This document shows positions 1 to 7,996 of a DNA stretch of 44,086 bases, piece after piece. The stretch comes from Nostoc sp. NOS(2021). GTDB taxonomy: Bacteria > Cyanobacteriota > Cyanobacteriia > Cyanobacteriales > Nostocaceae. Below the pieces are notes generated by a model that was not told where the DNA came from, ran no database searches, and saw only the letters and a list, made by a program, of their open reading frames with translations. Within the stretch, counting starts at the first letter, position 1; the number at the start of each line of letters is the position of its first letter. The DNA lies in contig NZ_JABXKM010000147.1 of NCBI RefSeq assembly GCF_017115025.1, forward strand, positions 1 to 44,086. Direction: 5' to 3'. The position numbers were made by a program, and so were the translations under genes.

Positions 1-35
1 GGCTTAGTTATGTACGGACTGATTACCGTGATTCA

Positions 36-464
36 CTAAGCAACGAATCGCACAACTTCTTCGGCCTTAGCTTGCAAATCAGTGTATTGCACTAGATTCA
101 CTTCTGGTTCTACATCGACAGCAGCCGAAATCGTCAGAGGTTTTCCCGGTTCATAATTCTTAATCAAATCCTCAAAGGAGGAGCGCAATTGTGGCTGACC
201 GATTGCTGGGATGGCTTCTTGTTTGACTGCTTGCTCAATGCCATCTTGAATTAGTTCTTCCAGCGCTGATGCCTTGATTCGAGTTGTACCCAGCCGTTGT
301 AGTAATATTGTCCGAGGCACTTTGCCTTTACGAAACCCAGGAATATTGGCAGTACTCGCTAAGTTTTTAATGACCTTTTCGTAAGTTTGCTTGGTAATTT
401 CCGGCGTAATCTCTATTTCCAGGCCAATTTGGCTGGCGGGAAGTTTTTCCTGGGTGACTTTCAT
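36..464 (-). CDS. tig: Trigger factor, N-terminal ribosome-binding domain only (truncated)
   Basis: Trigger factor is the ribosome-bound chaperone that meets nascent chains at the exit tunnel. This 142-residue product matches only its N-terminal ribosome-binding domain; the docking signature is visible as GFRKGKVP at about residues 43-50. The family is normally about 450-480 residues, with a PPIase domain and a C-terminal chaperone domain. Here the sequence leaves the family consensus after AKAEEV and stops five residues later (VRFVA, TAG). The gene is divergent from asd, as in Anabaena, so this looks like the normal tig locus broken right at the end of domain 1. Possible causes are a mobile-element insertion whose first bases are at 1-50, a rearrangement, or a contig edge. 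A deliberate stand-alone domain-1 protein is less likely. clpP and clpX would be expected further left, outside the window. Confidence 0.75.
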   Translation of the reverse strand: MKVTQEKLPASQIGLEIEITPEITKQTYEKVIKNLASTANIPGFRKGKVPRTILLQRLGTTRIKASALEELIQDGIEQAVKQEAIPAIGQPQLRSSFEDLIKNYEPGKPLTISAAVDVEPEVNLVQYTDLQAKAEEVVRFVA

Positions 465-1318
465 GCTTCGTCTCTAGTTTTTCTGGTATTTTATACTCCG
501 AGTACACACAAGACGCAATAATTATTCGCGTTTATGGCTTGATGTCTCTTAGGGGCAATGGGAGTTTGCCAAAAGGTCTGATGACATCCAAGGATGGATG
601 TTTGTCCTGGGGCAAACATCCAGTTTACTGCCAATGACCAAGGACTTGACATTTTACCTTCATAACAATTTAGTTAATAAGGGCATTGGGCATTGGGCAT
701 GGGGCATTGCGAGGAGACAAGGGAGAGACTTATTCAAGAATTCTCCCTTGTCCCCTTGTCCCACTCCCCAGTCACTCAGAACTTAGGAATTAATTATTCA
801 GCGGGCTAACGCCGTGATATCCTGGTTCTCAGTGAGTGGTTAATACTCCCAAGTTAAAGTTATAGTATTGAGTCTAGCTATTATTAAGTTGTGGTATGAG
901 AGCGCATCTGTTACCTAGCCACATAGTTCAGTTTTGTGCAGTGCTGGTTTTATGCATTTCGATCCTAGTATATTCATCATCTTGGTAAGCAACTTTACAG
1001 CCAAGACCTTTGTTCACCTTACAGGTGGGATGCCTGTTAAGCGTCTAAGTGCAGATATCTCCATTTTTCTGCTAAATGGCGGTTTGTTGTATAATAATAT
1101 ATAGTTAAAATCGATGGAGAAATTGGATCGCCATTGTTGTAAAATGCAACATCACTTAACTTATTAAATAAACAAAAAAATAAATGTATTAGATATATTA
1201 AAGATCGACTAAATTAAAGAAAAATCTAAATCTATTCAAAATGTATTTCCAGACTGCGATCGCTATTTAAATATAAGTAAATTGTCAATTGTTCCAAATC
1301 TTAAAGGAGGAAGCAAGT
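465..1318. other. Divergent intergenic region between tig and asd
   Basis: About 850 bp without a convincing gene. It holds four head-to-tail GGGCATT-type heptamers (681-708) and a hairpin in which ACAAGGGAGA near 718 pairs with TCTCCCTTGT near 741-750. Both are low-complexity Nostocales repeats. The remainder (about 790-1290) is AT-rich and should carry the divergent promoters of tig and asd. A short ACAGG...CCTGT hairpin lies near 1020-1038. No RNA gene was recognised. Confidence 0.6.
681..708. repeat. GGGCATT heptanucleotide tandem repeat (4 copies)
   Basis: Four consecutive 7-bp units (GGGCATT, GGGCATT, GGGCATG, GGGCATT). The same heptamer occurs in seven copies between groES and groEL at 32543-32591, so this is a dispersed short tandemly repeated repetitive sequence (STRR) of the type abundant in heterocystous cyanobacteria. 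The open frame running through it is not a gene. Confidence 0.85.
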
Positions 1319-2356
1319 TTGTCGAAATCCTATCGTTTAGCTATTTTGGGAGCGACTGGTGCAGTCGGCACAGAGTTGCTGGAATTATTAGAAAGTCGTA
1401 ATTTTCCTGTTGCTAACCTGAAGTTATTGGCATCAGAACGGAGTGTTGGGCGATCGCTGCGGTTTAAAGGAGAAAATATACCAGTAGAGCAAGTTGGCGA
1501 TCGCGCCTTTGAAAATGTCGATATAGTACTAGCTAGTGCAGGTGGTTCCACATCCAAAACTTGGGCAGCAATTGCTGTCCAAAAGGGCGCAGTGGTAATT
1601 GACAACTCCAGTGCCTTTCGGATGAACCCGGAAGTTCCCTTAGTAGTCCCAGAGGTGAATCCACTAGCCGCAGCTAATCACCAAGGCATTATTGCTAACC
1701 CCAACTGCACAACAATTTTAATGGCTGTGGCAGTATGGCCATTGCATAAAGTTAAACCAGTGCAACGCATTGTAGCCTCCACATACCAATCTGCTAGTGG
1801 TGCGGGTGCCAGAGCAATGGCAGAAGTCAAAACCCAAACAAGCGCTATACTACAAGGACGGACACCAGTTGCCGAAATATTGCCTTACCCATTGGCATTT
1901 AATTTATTCCCACATAACTCCCCATTAAACGATTTGGGTTATTGTGAGGAAGAAATGAAAATGGTCAACGAAACCCGAAAAATATTTGGCACGCAGCAAA
2001 TCAGAATCACTGCGACCTGTATACGGGTTCCCGTACTCCGCGCCCACTCAGAAGCCATTAATTTAGAATTTGAGACTCCCTTTAGTGCAAAGGAAGCCAG
2101 AGAAATTTTAAATTCCTCCCCTGGAGTGAAACTGGTAGAAGATTGGGGAAATAATCATTTTCCGATGCCAATTGAAGCAACAGGTCGGGATGAAGTTTTA
2201 GTAGGAAGAATTCGTCAGGATATTTCTCATCCTTGTGGCTTGGAATTATGGTTGTGTGGCGACCAAATCCGCAAAGGCGCAGCATTGAATGCAATACAAA
2301 TCGCCGAATTGTTGGTAGAAAAAAATCTACTCAAACCATTAGCTATTAGTCATTAA
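1319..2356 (+). CDS. asd: Aspartate-semialdehyde dehydrogenase
   Basis: NADPH-dependent reduction of aspartyl phosphate to aspartate semialdehyde, the branch point to lysine/diaminopimelate, threonine and methionine. The N-terminus shows the Rossmann motif GATGAVGTE. The catalytic cysteine lies in NPNCTTI, and the C-terminal substrate region contains RAHSEA and GRDEVLVGRIRQD. Length (345 aa) is normal. I chose the TTG at 1319 because a near-perfect Shine-Dalgarno (AAAGGAGG, 1303-1310) sits 8 bases upstream and the product then begins MSKSYRLAILGATG as in homologues. An upstream TTG at 1289 would place that ribosome site inside the coding region. dapA follows about 110 bp downstream on the same strand, consecutive in the lysine pathway. 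Confidence 0.95.
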   Translation: MSKSYRLAILGATGAVGTELLELLESRNFPVANLKLLASERSVGRSLRFKGENIPVEQVGDRAFENVDIVLASAGGSTSKTWAAIAVQKGAVVIDNSSAFRMNPEVPLVVPEVNPLAAANHQGIIANPNCTTILMAVAVWPLHKVKPVQRIVASTYQSASGAGARAMAEVKTQTSAILQGRTPVAEILPYPLAFNLFPHNSPLNDLGYCEEEMKMVNETRKIFGTQQIRITATCIRVPVLRAHSEAINLEFETPFSAKEAREILNSSPGVKLVEDWGNNHFPMPIEATGRDEVLVGRIRQDISHPCGLELWLCGDQIRKGAALNAIQIAELLVEKNLLKPLAISH

Positions 2357-2386
2357 TCATTGATTAAGTGACAAATGATTAATGAC
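2349..2386. terminator. 13-bp AT-rich hairpin at the end of asd
   Basis: GTCATTAATCATT (2349-2361) is perfectly complementary to AATGATTAATGAC (2374-2386), with a 12-base loop. The left arm overlaps the asd stop codon. There is no long T run, so it may be an mRNA-stabilising or attenuating structure between asd and dapA rather than a strong terminator. Confidence 0.4.
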
Positions 2387-2469
2387 ACTTGAAAGTAATT
2401 GGCAGATAGGTTATTACAATAGAAAACCACCAAGATACAAAAACATGGGTAATCAGGAGTGAAAAAAGG

Positions 2470-3354
2470 GTGGGAGATTTTGGCAATGTTTTAACCGCGA
2501 TGATTACGCCGTTTAAAGCAGATGGTAGTGTCAACTATGATGTAGCTGCAGAACTGGCGATGCATCTAGCTAACAACGGTACAGATACATTGGTGATGTG
2601 CGGCACAACAGGAGAATCTCCGACGCTAAGTTGGGATGAGGAATACCAGTTATTTGTCGAAGTATTGCAGTCCGTGGCAGGAAAAGCTAAGGTGATCGCA
2701 GGTTGTGGTTCAAATTCCACCAAAGAAGCGATCGCTGCCACCCAAAAAGCGTCTAAGATAGGAGTACATGGTTCCTTACAAGTTGTTCCTTATTACAACA
2801 AACCGCCACAGGCGGGATTGGAAGCGCACTTTAAGGCGATAGCACAAGCCTGTCCCGACTTACCGTTGTTGTTATACAATGTCCCCGGTCGTACCGGACA
2901 AAACCTTCAGCCAGAAACAGTTGCCCGGTTAGCTGAGGTTAGCAATATTGTCGGGATTAAAGAATCCACTGGTAGTATAGATCAGGCAAGCGAAATTCGT
3001 CGCTTGACACCAAAAGAATTCCACATCTATTCTGGTGATGATTACATGACTTTGCCCTTGTTAGCGATCGGGGCAAAGGGTGTGGTAAGTGTGGCTTCTC
3101 ATCTGGTAGGAAACCAACTACAGCAGATGATCCAAGCTTTTAGTGCTGGTAAAATTGAGGTAGCCAGCGAGATTCATCTCCAACTCTTCCCGTTGTTTAA
3201 AGCTCTATTTCTCACTTCAAATCCCATTCCAGTGAAAAAAGCACTGAAACTTCAAGGTTGGGAGGTTGGTTCAACTCGTCCGCCGCTATGTGAAGCTGAT
3301 TTAGAAGTCAGTCAAAAGTTAGAAGCGGTTCTGAAAGAACTTAGTTTAATCTAG
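2470..3354 (+). CDS. dapA: 4-hydroxy-tetrahydrodipicolinate synthase
   Basis: Condenses pyruvate with aspartate semialdehyde, the first committed step of lysine and diaminopimelate synthesis and the step right after Asd. The TIM-barrel family signatures are all present: CGTTGES at residues 44-50, the catalytic tyrosine in [11 protein letters not shown] (Tyr136) and the Schiff-base lysine in GIKESTG (Lys164). Length, 294 aa, is normal. The start is GTG at 2470, giving [15 protein letters not shown] as in cyanobacterial homologues. A weak Shine-Dalgarno-like AGGAG lies near 2455-2459. Confidence 0.96.
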   Translation: MGDFGNVLTAMITPFKADGSVNYDVAAELAMHLANNGTDTLVMCGTTGESPTLSWDEEYQLFVEVLQSVAGKAKVIAGCGSNSTKEAIAATQKASKIGVHGSLQVVPYYNKPPQAGLEAHFKAIAQACPDLPLLLYNVPGRTGQNLQPETVARLAEVSNIVGIKESTGSIDQASEIRRLTPKEFHIYSGDDYMTLPLLAIGAKGVVSVASHLVGNQLQQMIQAFSAGKIEVASEIHLQLFPLFKALFLTSNPIPVKKALKLQGWEVGSTRPPLCEADLEVSQKLEAVLKELSLI

Positions 3355-3635
3355 CCACCAGCTAGTTAAGCGCTGGTAATCTACTCCTTACCAAAGATAC
3401 ATATAAACAATGATCATAATTGTTCATAAGTTGCAATTTAAAAAACCTGTGCTAGGACTGATAGATATACTATGAATCCTTGAATGTACAGTTGATTTTA
3501 TTGAATAAAAAATTGAAATCTTCAATTAAAACTTGATTGCTTTCAGACTGACTTAAGAGACAGATGATGTTGTCTTAAATACAAGGAAAGTTAACTATCA
3601 ACTTAATTAACCACAAGTAACAATCTAAGGAGAAA

Positions 3636-5408
3636 ATGGCTAAAAACGAAGCTAACAATTCCGCCTTGAAAATTATTCCTTTGGGCGGTTTGCATGAAAT
3701 TGGAAAAAATACTTGTCTTTTCGAGTATGACGATGAAATTATCCTGTTAGATGCAGGATTGGCTTTTCCCACAGAGGCGATGCATGGAGTAAATATTGTT
3801 CTGCCAGATACAACTTATCTACGGGAAAATCGCCACAAAATTAAAGGAATGATCGTTACTCATGGTCATGAAGACCATATTGGCGGGATTGCTTTTCATC
3901 TCAAGCAATTTGATATCCCGGTGATTTATGGCCCCAGACTAGCAATGGCAATGCTAGAGGGTAAATTGGAAGAAGCGGGAGTCCGCGATCGCACAGAAAT
4001 CAGAACTGTTCTACCCCGTGATGTCGTGCGGATTGGCAAAAACTTTTTGGTGGAATATATCCGTAACACCCACTCCATCGCTGATAGTTTCACTGTTGCG
4101 ATTCAGACTCCCCTTGGTGTAGTCATTCACACAGGCGATTTTAAAATTGACCATACCCCAGTGGATGGTGAAAAGTTTGACTTGCAACGCCTAGCAGAAC
4201 ATGGTGAAAAAGGCGTTCTTTGCCTTCTAAGTGATTCCACTAACGCTGAGATACCAGGGTTTACACCTTCGGAACGTTCAGTTTATCCCAATCTGGAGAG
4301 AGTATTTAGTCAAGCCACTGGACGATTATTTGTCACTACCTTTGCTTCCAGTGTGCATCGCATCAACATGATTTTGGATATCGCCAAGAAGCAAAACCGT
4401 GTAGTGACGATTGTGGGGCGTTCCATGCTGAACTTGATTGCTCATGCCCGCAATTTAGGTTACATCAAGTGTGACGATAATCTGCTGCAACCATTGCACG
4501 CAGTCCGTAATCTACCTGACGAAAAAGTTTTAATTTTAACTACAGGTTCTCAGGGTGAATTGATGGCAGCAATGACTCGCATTGCCAACAAAGAACATCC
4601 TCACATTAAAATCCGCCAAGGAGATACCGTCGTATTTTCTGCTAACCCAATTCCCGGAAATACGATCGCTGTAGTCAACACCATCGATAAGTTGATGATT
4701 CAGGGAGCAAAAGTGATCTATGGTCGAGATAAAGGGATTCACGTCTCCGGTCACGGCTGTCAGGAAGAACAAAAGCTGATGATTGCCTTAACTCGACCCA
4801 AGTTCTTTGTGCCATTTCACGGCGAACATCGGATGCTGGTGAAGCACGCAGAAACGGCTCAGAGTATGGGCATTCCCGCAGAAAACATGATCATTATTCA
4901 GAATGGTGATGTTGTCGAACTGACTGAAGATTCCATTCGCGTCGCTGGTAAAGTGCCATCTGGTATCGAATTGGTGGATACTACTAGTTCGGGTATGGTA
5001 AGTTCCAAAGTATTGCAAGAACGGCAACGCATGGCTTCAGAAGGCATTATCACGATCGCAGCTGCCATTGATTGGAATGGTAAACTGTTGGCAAAACCAG
5101 AAACTCACCTCCGGGGTGTAGTGACAAGTGTAGAGCGATCGCTACTACAAACCTGGGTAAAACAACGAATTGAAGAAATCCTCAGTGTGCGTTGGTCAGA
5201 ATTCGCTGCTGGGGAAGGTGAAGCAGCAGATATAGATTGGGGTGGATTGCAAGGAACTTTAGAACGAGAATTGCAACGTTCCATCCGCCGAGAACTGCAA
5301 TGTCAGCCATCTGTGACTTTGTTGATGCAAATTCCTGATGAGCCACCTGTGAAAGTTGCTGATGGTAGAAGACGGCGGACTCGGACTGCTGCTCAGGTAG
5401 CATCATAG
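3636..5408 (+). CDS. rnj: Ribonuclease J
   Basis: Metallo-beta-lactamase/beta-CASP ribonuclease with endo- and 5'-3' exonuclease activity in mRNA decay and rRNA maturation. The zinc motif is THGHEDHIGG (His76, His78, Asp80, His81), followed by further ligands in NTHSIADS and HTGDFKIDHTP and the beta-CASP motif HVSGHG. The basic tail GRRRRTRTAAQ is typical of cyanobacterial forms. The ATG at 3636 has AAGGAG immediately upstream (3628-3633). The order asd-dapA-RNase J is conserved in Anabaena-type genomes. The 281-bp gap before it probably holds its own promoter. Confidence 0.94.
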   Translation: MAKNEANNSALKIIPLGGLHEIGKNTCLFEYDDEIILLDAGLAFPTEAMHGVNIVLPDTTYLRENRHKIKGMIVTHGHEDHIGGIAFHLKQFDIPVIYGPRLAMAMLEGKLEEAGVRDRTEIRTVLPRDVVRIGKNFLVEYIRNTHSIADSFTVAIQTPLGVVIHTGDFKIDHTPVDGEKFDLQRLAEHGEKGVLCLLSDSTNAEIPGFTPSERSVYPNLERVFSQATGRLFVTTFASSVHRINMILDIAKKQNRVVTIVGRSMLNLIAHARNLGYIKCDDNLLQPLHAVRNLPDEKVLILTTGSQGELMAAMTRIANKEHPHIKIRQGDTVVFSANPIPGNTIAVVNTIDKLMIQGAKVIYGRDKGIHVSGHGCQEEQKLMIALTRPKFFVPFHGEHRMLVKHAETAQSMGIPAENMIIIQNGDVVELTEDSIRVAGKVPSGIELVDTTSSGMVSSKVLQERQRMASEGIITIAAAIDWNGKLLAKPETHLRGVVTSVERSLLQTWVKQRIEEILSVRWSEFAAGEGEAADIDWGGLQGTLERELQRSIRRELQCQPSVTLLMQIPDEPPVKVADGRRRRTRTAAQVAS

Positions 5409-5427
5409 GGTAAGATAACAATTTAAC

Positions 5428-5476
5428 GCCAAAGCGCAAAGACACAGAGTTTTTCTGAAGGTCTTTGCGCTTTGGC
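5428..5476. terminator. 16-bp perfect hairpin downstream of RNase J gene
   Basis: GCCAAAGCGCAAAGAC (5428-5443) pairs perfectly with GTCTTTGCGCTTTGGC (5461-5476) around a 17-base loop. It lies 20 bp after the RNase J stop and before the convergent LRAT-like gene, where it could end transcription from either side. The sequence resembles a dispersed GC-rich repeat, so it may be a repeat unit used as a terminator. Confidence 0.6.
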
Positions 5477-5556
5477 ATGAGAGTTAAAGAAAAATCATTT
5501 ACCTTGATAGAGGTTGGGTAGTGCGTATAAACAACTGTCTCTAAATTGCTGATTTA

Positions 5557-6378
5557 TTATTCTGATATCCATTTCCAGAAACAGTAAGCACCATAACCAA
5601 CTGCTGCGGCTGCAACTGCTGGTGCTGCAACTGTGATAGCTACACCTGCTGCCATACCACCGCCAACTGTCGCCCCAACAGCGGCTAACCCTGAAGTGAT
5701 TCCAGCAGCACTCAGACCAGCAACGCTTCCAGCCGCTGCAACAGCACCAACGGCTCCCGCAGTACCAGCAGCAGCACCAACAGTCGTCATCGTTCTGCCA
5801 ACAGCACGAGCTTCTCGCTCCTCGGTAGTAAGATTTTCATTATCTTCTAAAACACTATTCATTGCCAGAGTTGTTATAGCAGCAGGAGCCATACCAAGTG
5901 CGCCAATGCCCGCAACAGCTCCCCCACCAACAATTCCACCAACTGTAGCTAGACCTGACATAATCCCGGCTCCACTTAGTCCGGCTGCGGCTCCGGCAGC
6001 ACTGACAACACCAATACTACCCGCAACTGCGGCTCCACTTACAGATGCTCCTCCTGTACCTGCTCCAGCATTTTTGACTTGTTCGCTTGCGTGTATACCT
6101 GTCTTACACCATGTAGCAAAGTGTTCACAATTATTATCAAACAGGTCATAGGCATTTTCCCCCAATCTACTCTCGGCGCGTTGAATTACAACGTGTGGTG
6201 AGTCACAATTACCATACTCTCTTACAAAAACCGTCCTTCCAGATACAAAAAAATCTCTGGAAACACGGGAAATGTTTTTTTGACTCTTTGTATACTCGAT
6301 GACTGTACCATCACCACAGTCAATACCATGATGGCTGTAACCACCACAATTATAATAAACATGATCTCCCATTCTCAT
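5557..6378 (-). CDS. LRAT-domain protein with glycine-zipper C-terminal membrane region
   Basis: Residues 1-95 form an LRAT/NlpC-P60-like thiol acyltransferase-hydrolase domain: GDHVYY at the start, the histidine motif GYSHHGIDCGDGTVIEY (His16/17), and the nucleophile motif NCEHFATWC (Cys84). In animals LRAT-fold proteins are acyltransferases or phospholipases; bacterial roles are poorly known. From about residue 103 the protein is almost entirely Gly/Ala/Val with two copies of a 30-residue hydrophobic block (SGLATVGGIVGGG and SGLAAVGATVGGG cores), separated by a charged linker with NENLTTEEREARAVG. This suggests membrane-inserting helices or a glycine zipper. AAAGG about 10 bases before ATG 6378 supports the start. 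The gene stands alone, convergent with the RNase J gene. Possible roles are lipid remodelling or a membrane-acting toxin; neither is shown here. Confidence 0.75.
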   Translation of the reverse strand: MRMGDHVYYNCGGYSHHGIDCGDGTVIEYTKSQKNISRVSRDFFVSGRTVFVREYGNCDSPHVVIQRAESRLGENAYDLFDNNCEHFATWCKTGIHASEQVKNAGAGTGGASVSGAAVAGSIGVVSAAGAAAGLSGAGIMSGLATVGGIVGGGAVAGIGALGMAPAAITTLAMNSVLEDNENLTTEEREARAVGRTMTTVGAAAGTAGAVGAVAAAGSVAGLSAAGITSGLAAVGATVGGGMAAGVAITVAAPAVAAAAVGYGAYCFWKWISE

Positions 6379-6741
6379 ACTTTAGTCGCCTTTAATACTC
6401 AGTTTATGTTGACAGCAACCTAATTAGTAATTGCCTAAGATATTTATGGCACAATGTATCTCTGGATTACGACAGTGGTTAAACCGAGTTAGCTTAAAAA
6501 GCTTAAATCAATTTTTTATACATTTTCATGAAAAATTACTTAAAAAAGAAAATTTTTTAAATATTTCTTTGTAAATTACTGAGTCCAATTTTGAGCAAGC
6601 GATCGCACTGCCAAAATTGTTTGTATGCTTGTTTTCAGCATCAGATGTGATCGCACAATAGCAACTTCATTGTCCTAGTCTCTTATCATCGGGAAGAAGC
6701 CCCATTAATTCGTACTTGCCTGCCTATAGTTGTTTGGAGGC

Positions 6742-7042
6742 GATCGCTATGACCAAAAAAACTCTGAGTATGCATATATAGGTATGGTCGAATATTGGAT
6801 TGTTGACCCTTTGGAAAATGAAGTAACTGTGTCAGGACTTACGCAAACAATAGCCGAAACCCTTATTTTTGGGTAGGGTAATTCATGAATTGCCCCTACC
6901 GCGTGTAGTTTTGCGTAAGTCCTGTGTGTGTTTGCTAAATCAGGGCAGTTACAAGCAAACTGTGTTTATCAAAGACTAACGGATTGTTTCTAGAACGTTC
7001 CCAGAATTAACCCTGCCAGCCCAGTAGGTGCTTTCAGCTTAA
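6742..7042 (+). pseudogene. Uma2-family (DUF820) endonuclease remnant, split by a MITE
   Basis: Uma2 proteins are PD-(D/E)XK-fold nucleases that are very numerous in cyanobacteria. The readable fragment runs DRYDQKNSEYAYIGMVEYW, then IVDPLENEVTV up to 6831. It resumes after the inserted element as CLLNQGSYKQTVFIKD and then RIVSRTFPELTLPAQ. EYWIVDP and FPELTL are family hallmarks. The reading frame contains TAA at 6977 and TAG at 7025 where glutamine codons would fit, before a natural-looking end VLSA and TAA at 7040. The N-terminal half is missing or unrecognisable; EEAPLI in another frame near 6693-6712 may be a further remnant. Clearly non-functional. Confidence 0.75.
6833..6924. mobile_element. 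92-bp MITE with CAGGACTTACGCAAA ends
   Basis: The terminal inverted repeats are CAGGACTTACGCAAA (6833-6847) and TTTTGCGTAAGTCCTG at the right end (to 6924). A central palindrome around AATTCATGAATT lies near 6880-6891. It is flanked on both sides by TGTGT (6828-6832 and 6925-6929), a likely 5-bp target duplication. Removing the element plus one TGTGT rejoins the Uma2 reading frame as EVTV|CLLNQ, which defines its borders independently. It has no coding capacity, so it must have been mobilised in trans. A degenerate second copy is at 10524. Confidence 0.85.
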
Positions 7043-7509
7043 GGTTGTTTGATAGTGAGCAACTTATACCAATTATCTGTGAGCATCTGGGCAAAGCTTC
7101 TACGGCATTCAGCCACCAATGAACAGGACGCGGCGACGTGGGTAACGTGAGAATACAGAGAGGAAAAACGCCTACTAGGGTATTACCAATATTTATACTT
7201 AGCAAAAATACTTGCAGGAAGACCTTGTATTAAGGTTTGTAAATGTTACACTAAAACCTACCTAATGACAGATGTCTTTACTAAAATTTAACGTATGTCA
7301 AGTTATGAACAAGATCGTAATATTACACTACCGATCCCCAGAAAATTGCGATTAACTTGACGTAGTAACAAATTAAGTTCTGACTTAAGTGGCGATTCAG
7401 GTATCACATTATATCGCAGTCAGGACGCGATTCTTCCGGTAAAGGTCGTCGCCACGTTGTATATATTCATCAAAAAGGTGAATAGCCTCAATTACACAGA
7501 GGATTAACC

Positions 7510-7887
7510 ATGAAGGTATTCGACATTACCACAAAAAAGATTTTTCTGGCAAGCTGGGTCTCAATCAATCAAACTGAGAATAGTAACCATAAAGCAAGCC
7601 AGCTACACCGTTCTGTTTCCAAGCCTTACTGGGATATTCTCCAACCCCTACGGCAACAGGTAGATAGCATTCAAGTGCGCGATCGCCAACTAGCTCACCG
7701 CTTGTGCAAACTGATTCCATCTCAGTGTCCCTTTGAACGAGATGTCAAATTATTCGGGAAAACTCTGTTTCACATTCCGCCCATGTGCAAGCTTAACCCC
7801 TTATATGAAGAAGTGGTTGGTTTACGTTTCCGAGCAATGTGCTATCTAGCCGACGATTGTGGCGAAGATGTATCGCAGTACTGCTAA
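7510..7887 (+). CDS. Mo-dependent nitrogenase C-terminus family protein
   Basis: A 125-aa protein whose C-terminal 80 residues match the cyanobacterial family named after the Mo-dependent nitrogenase C-terminus. Recognisable blocks are RDRQLAHRLCKLIPSQCPFE, LFGKTLFHIPPMCKLNPLYE, LRFRAMCYLADDCGEDV and the terminal QYC. Several conserved cysteines (in KLIPSQC, PPMC, AMC, DDC, QYC) suggest metal or Fe-S binding, but the function is unknown and the name does not prove a role in nitrogenase. The gene is monocistronic. The start ATG at 7510 is preceded by a modest GAGGA at 7499-7503. Confidence 0.8.
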   Translation: MKVFDITTKKIFLASWVSINQTENSNHKASQLHRSVSKPYWDILQPLRQQVDSIQVRDRQLAHRLCKLIPSQCPFERDVKLFGKTLFHIPPMCKLNPLYEEVVGLRFRAMCYLADDCGEDVSQYC

Positions 7888-7996
7888 TACAGAGTGCTGA
7901 GGGGAAAGTTAGGAATGAGGAGTGATTAGTGAGTAATTAAAAATAAAACTCATAATTCATAATTCATATTCATAACTCCTAACTCCTAACTCCTAA

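Larger units (their letters stand above)
6379..7509. other. 1.1-kb region with a decayed gene, a MITE and no intact gene
   Basis: Contains the Uma2 pseudogene and MITE listed separately. The right part (about 7050-7500) is non-coding as far as I can see. It includes an interrupted inverted repeat: ATGTCAAGTTA near 7295 against TTAACTTGACGTA near 7353-7365. The last 100 bp presumably hold the promoter of the gene at 7510. Confidence 0.6.

Noticed and set aside
598..786. Small open frame downstream of tig promoter
   Set aside because: It runs through GGGCATT heptamers and a hairpin repeat, has no ribosome site and no family resemblance.
1319..1605. Minus-strand open frames across asd, dapA, groEL and other genes
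   Set aside because: They are shadows of well-identified genes and have no recognisable domains.
5633..6151. Long open plus-strand frame rich in Ala/Pro/Thr
   Set aside because: It is the antisense of the Gly/Ala-rich tail of the LRAT-domain gene; GC-rich codons keep the opposite strand open. The minus-strand frame has the enzyme motifs and a ribosome site.
7510..7887. Nitrogen-fixation gene
   Set aside because: The family name refers to a domain first noted at the end of a nitrogenase-related protein; no nif genes are nearby and no function can be inferred.
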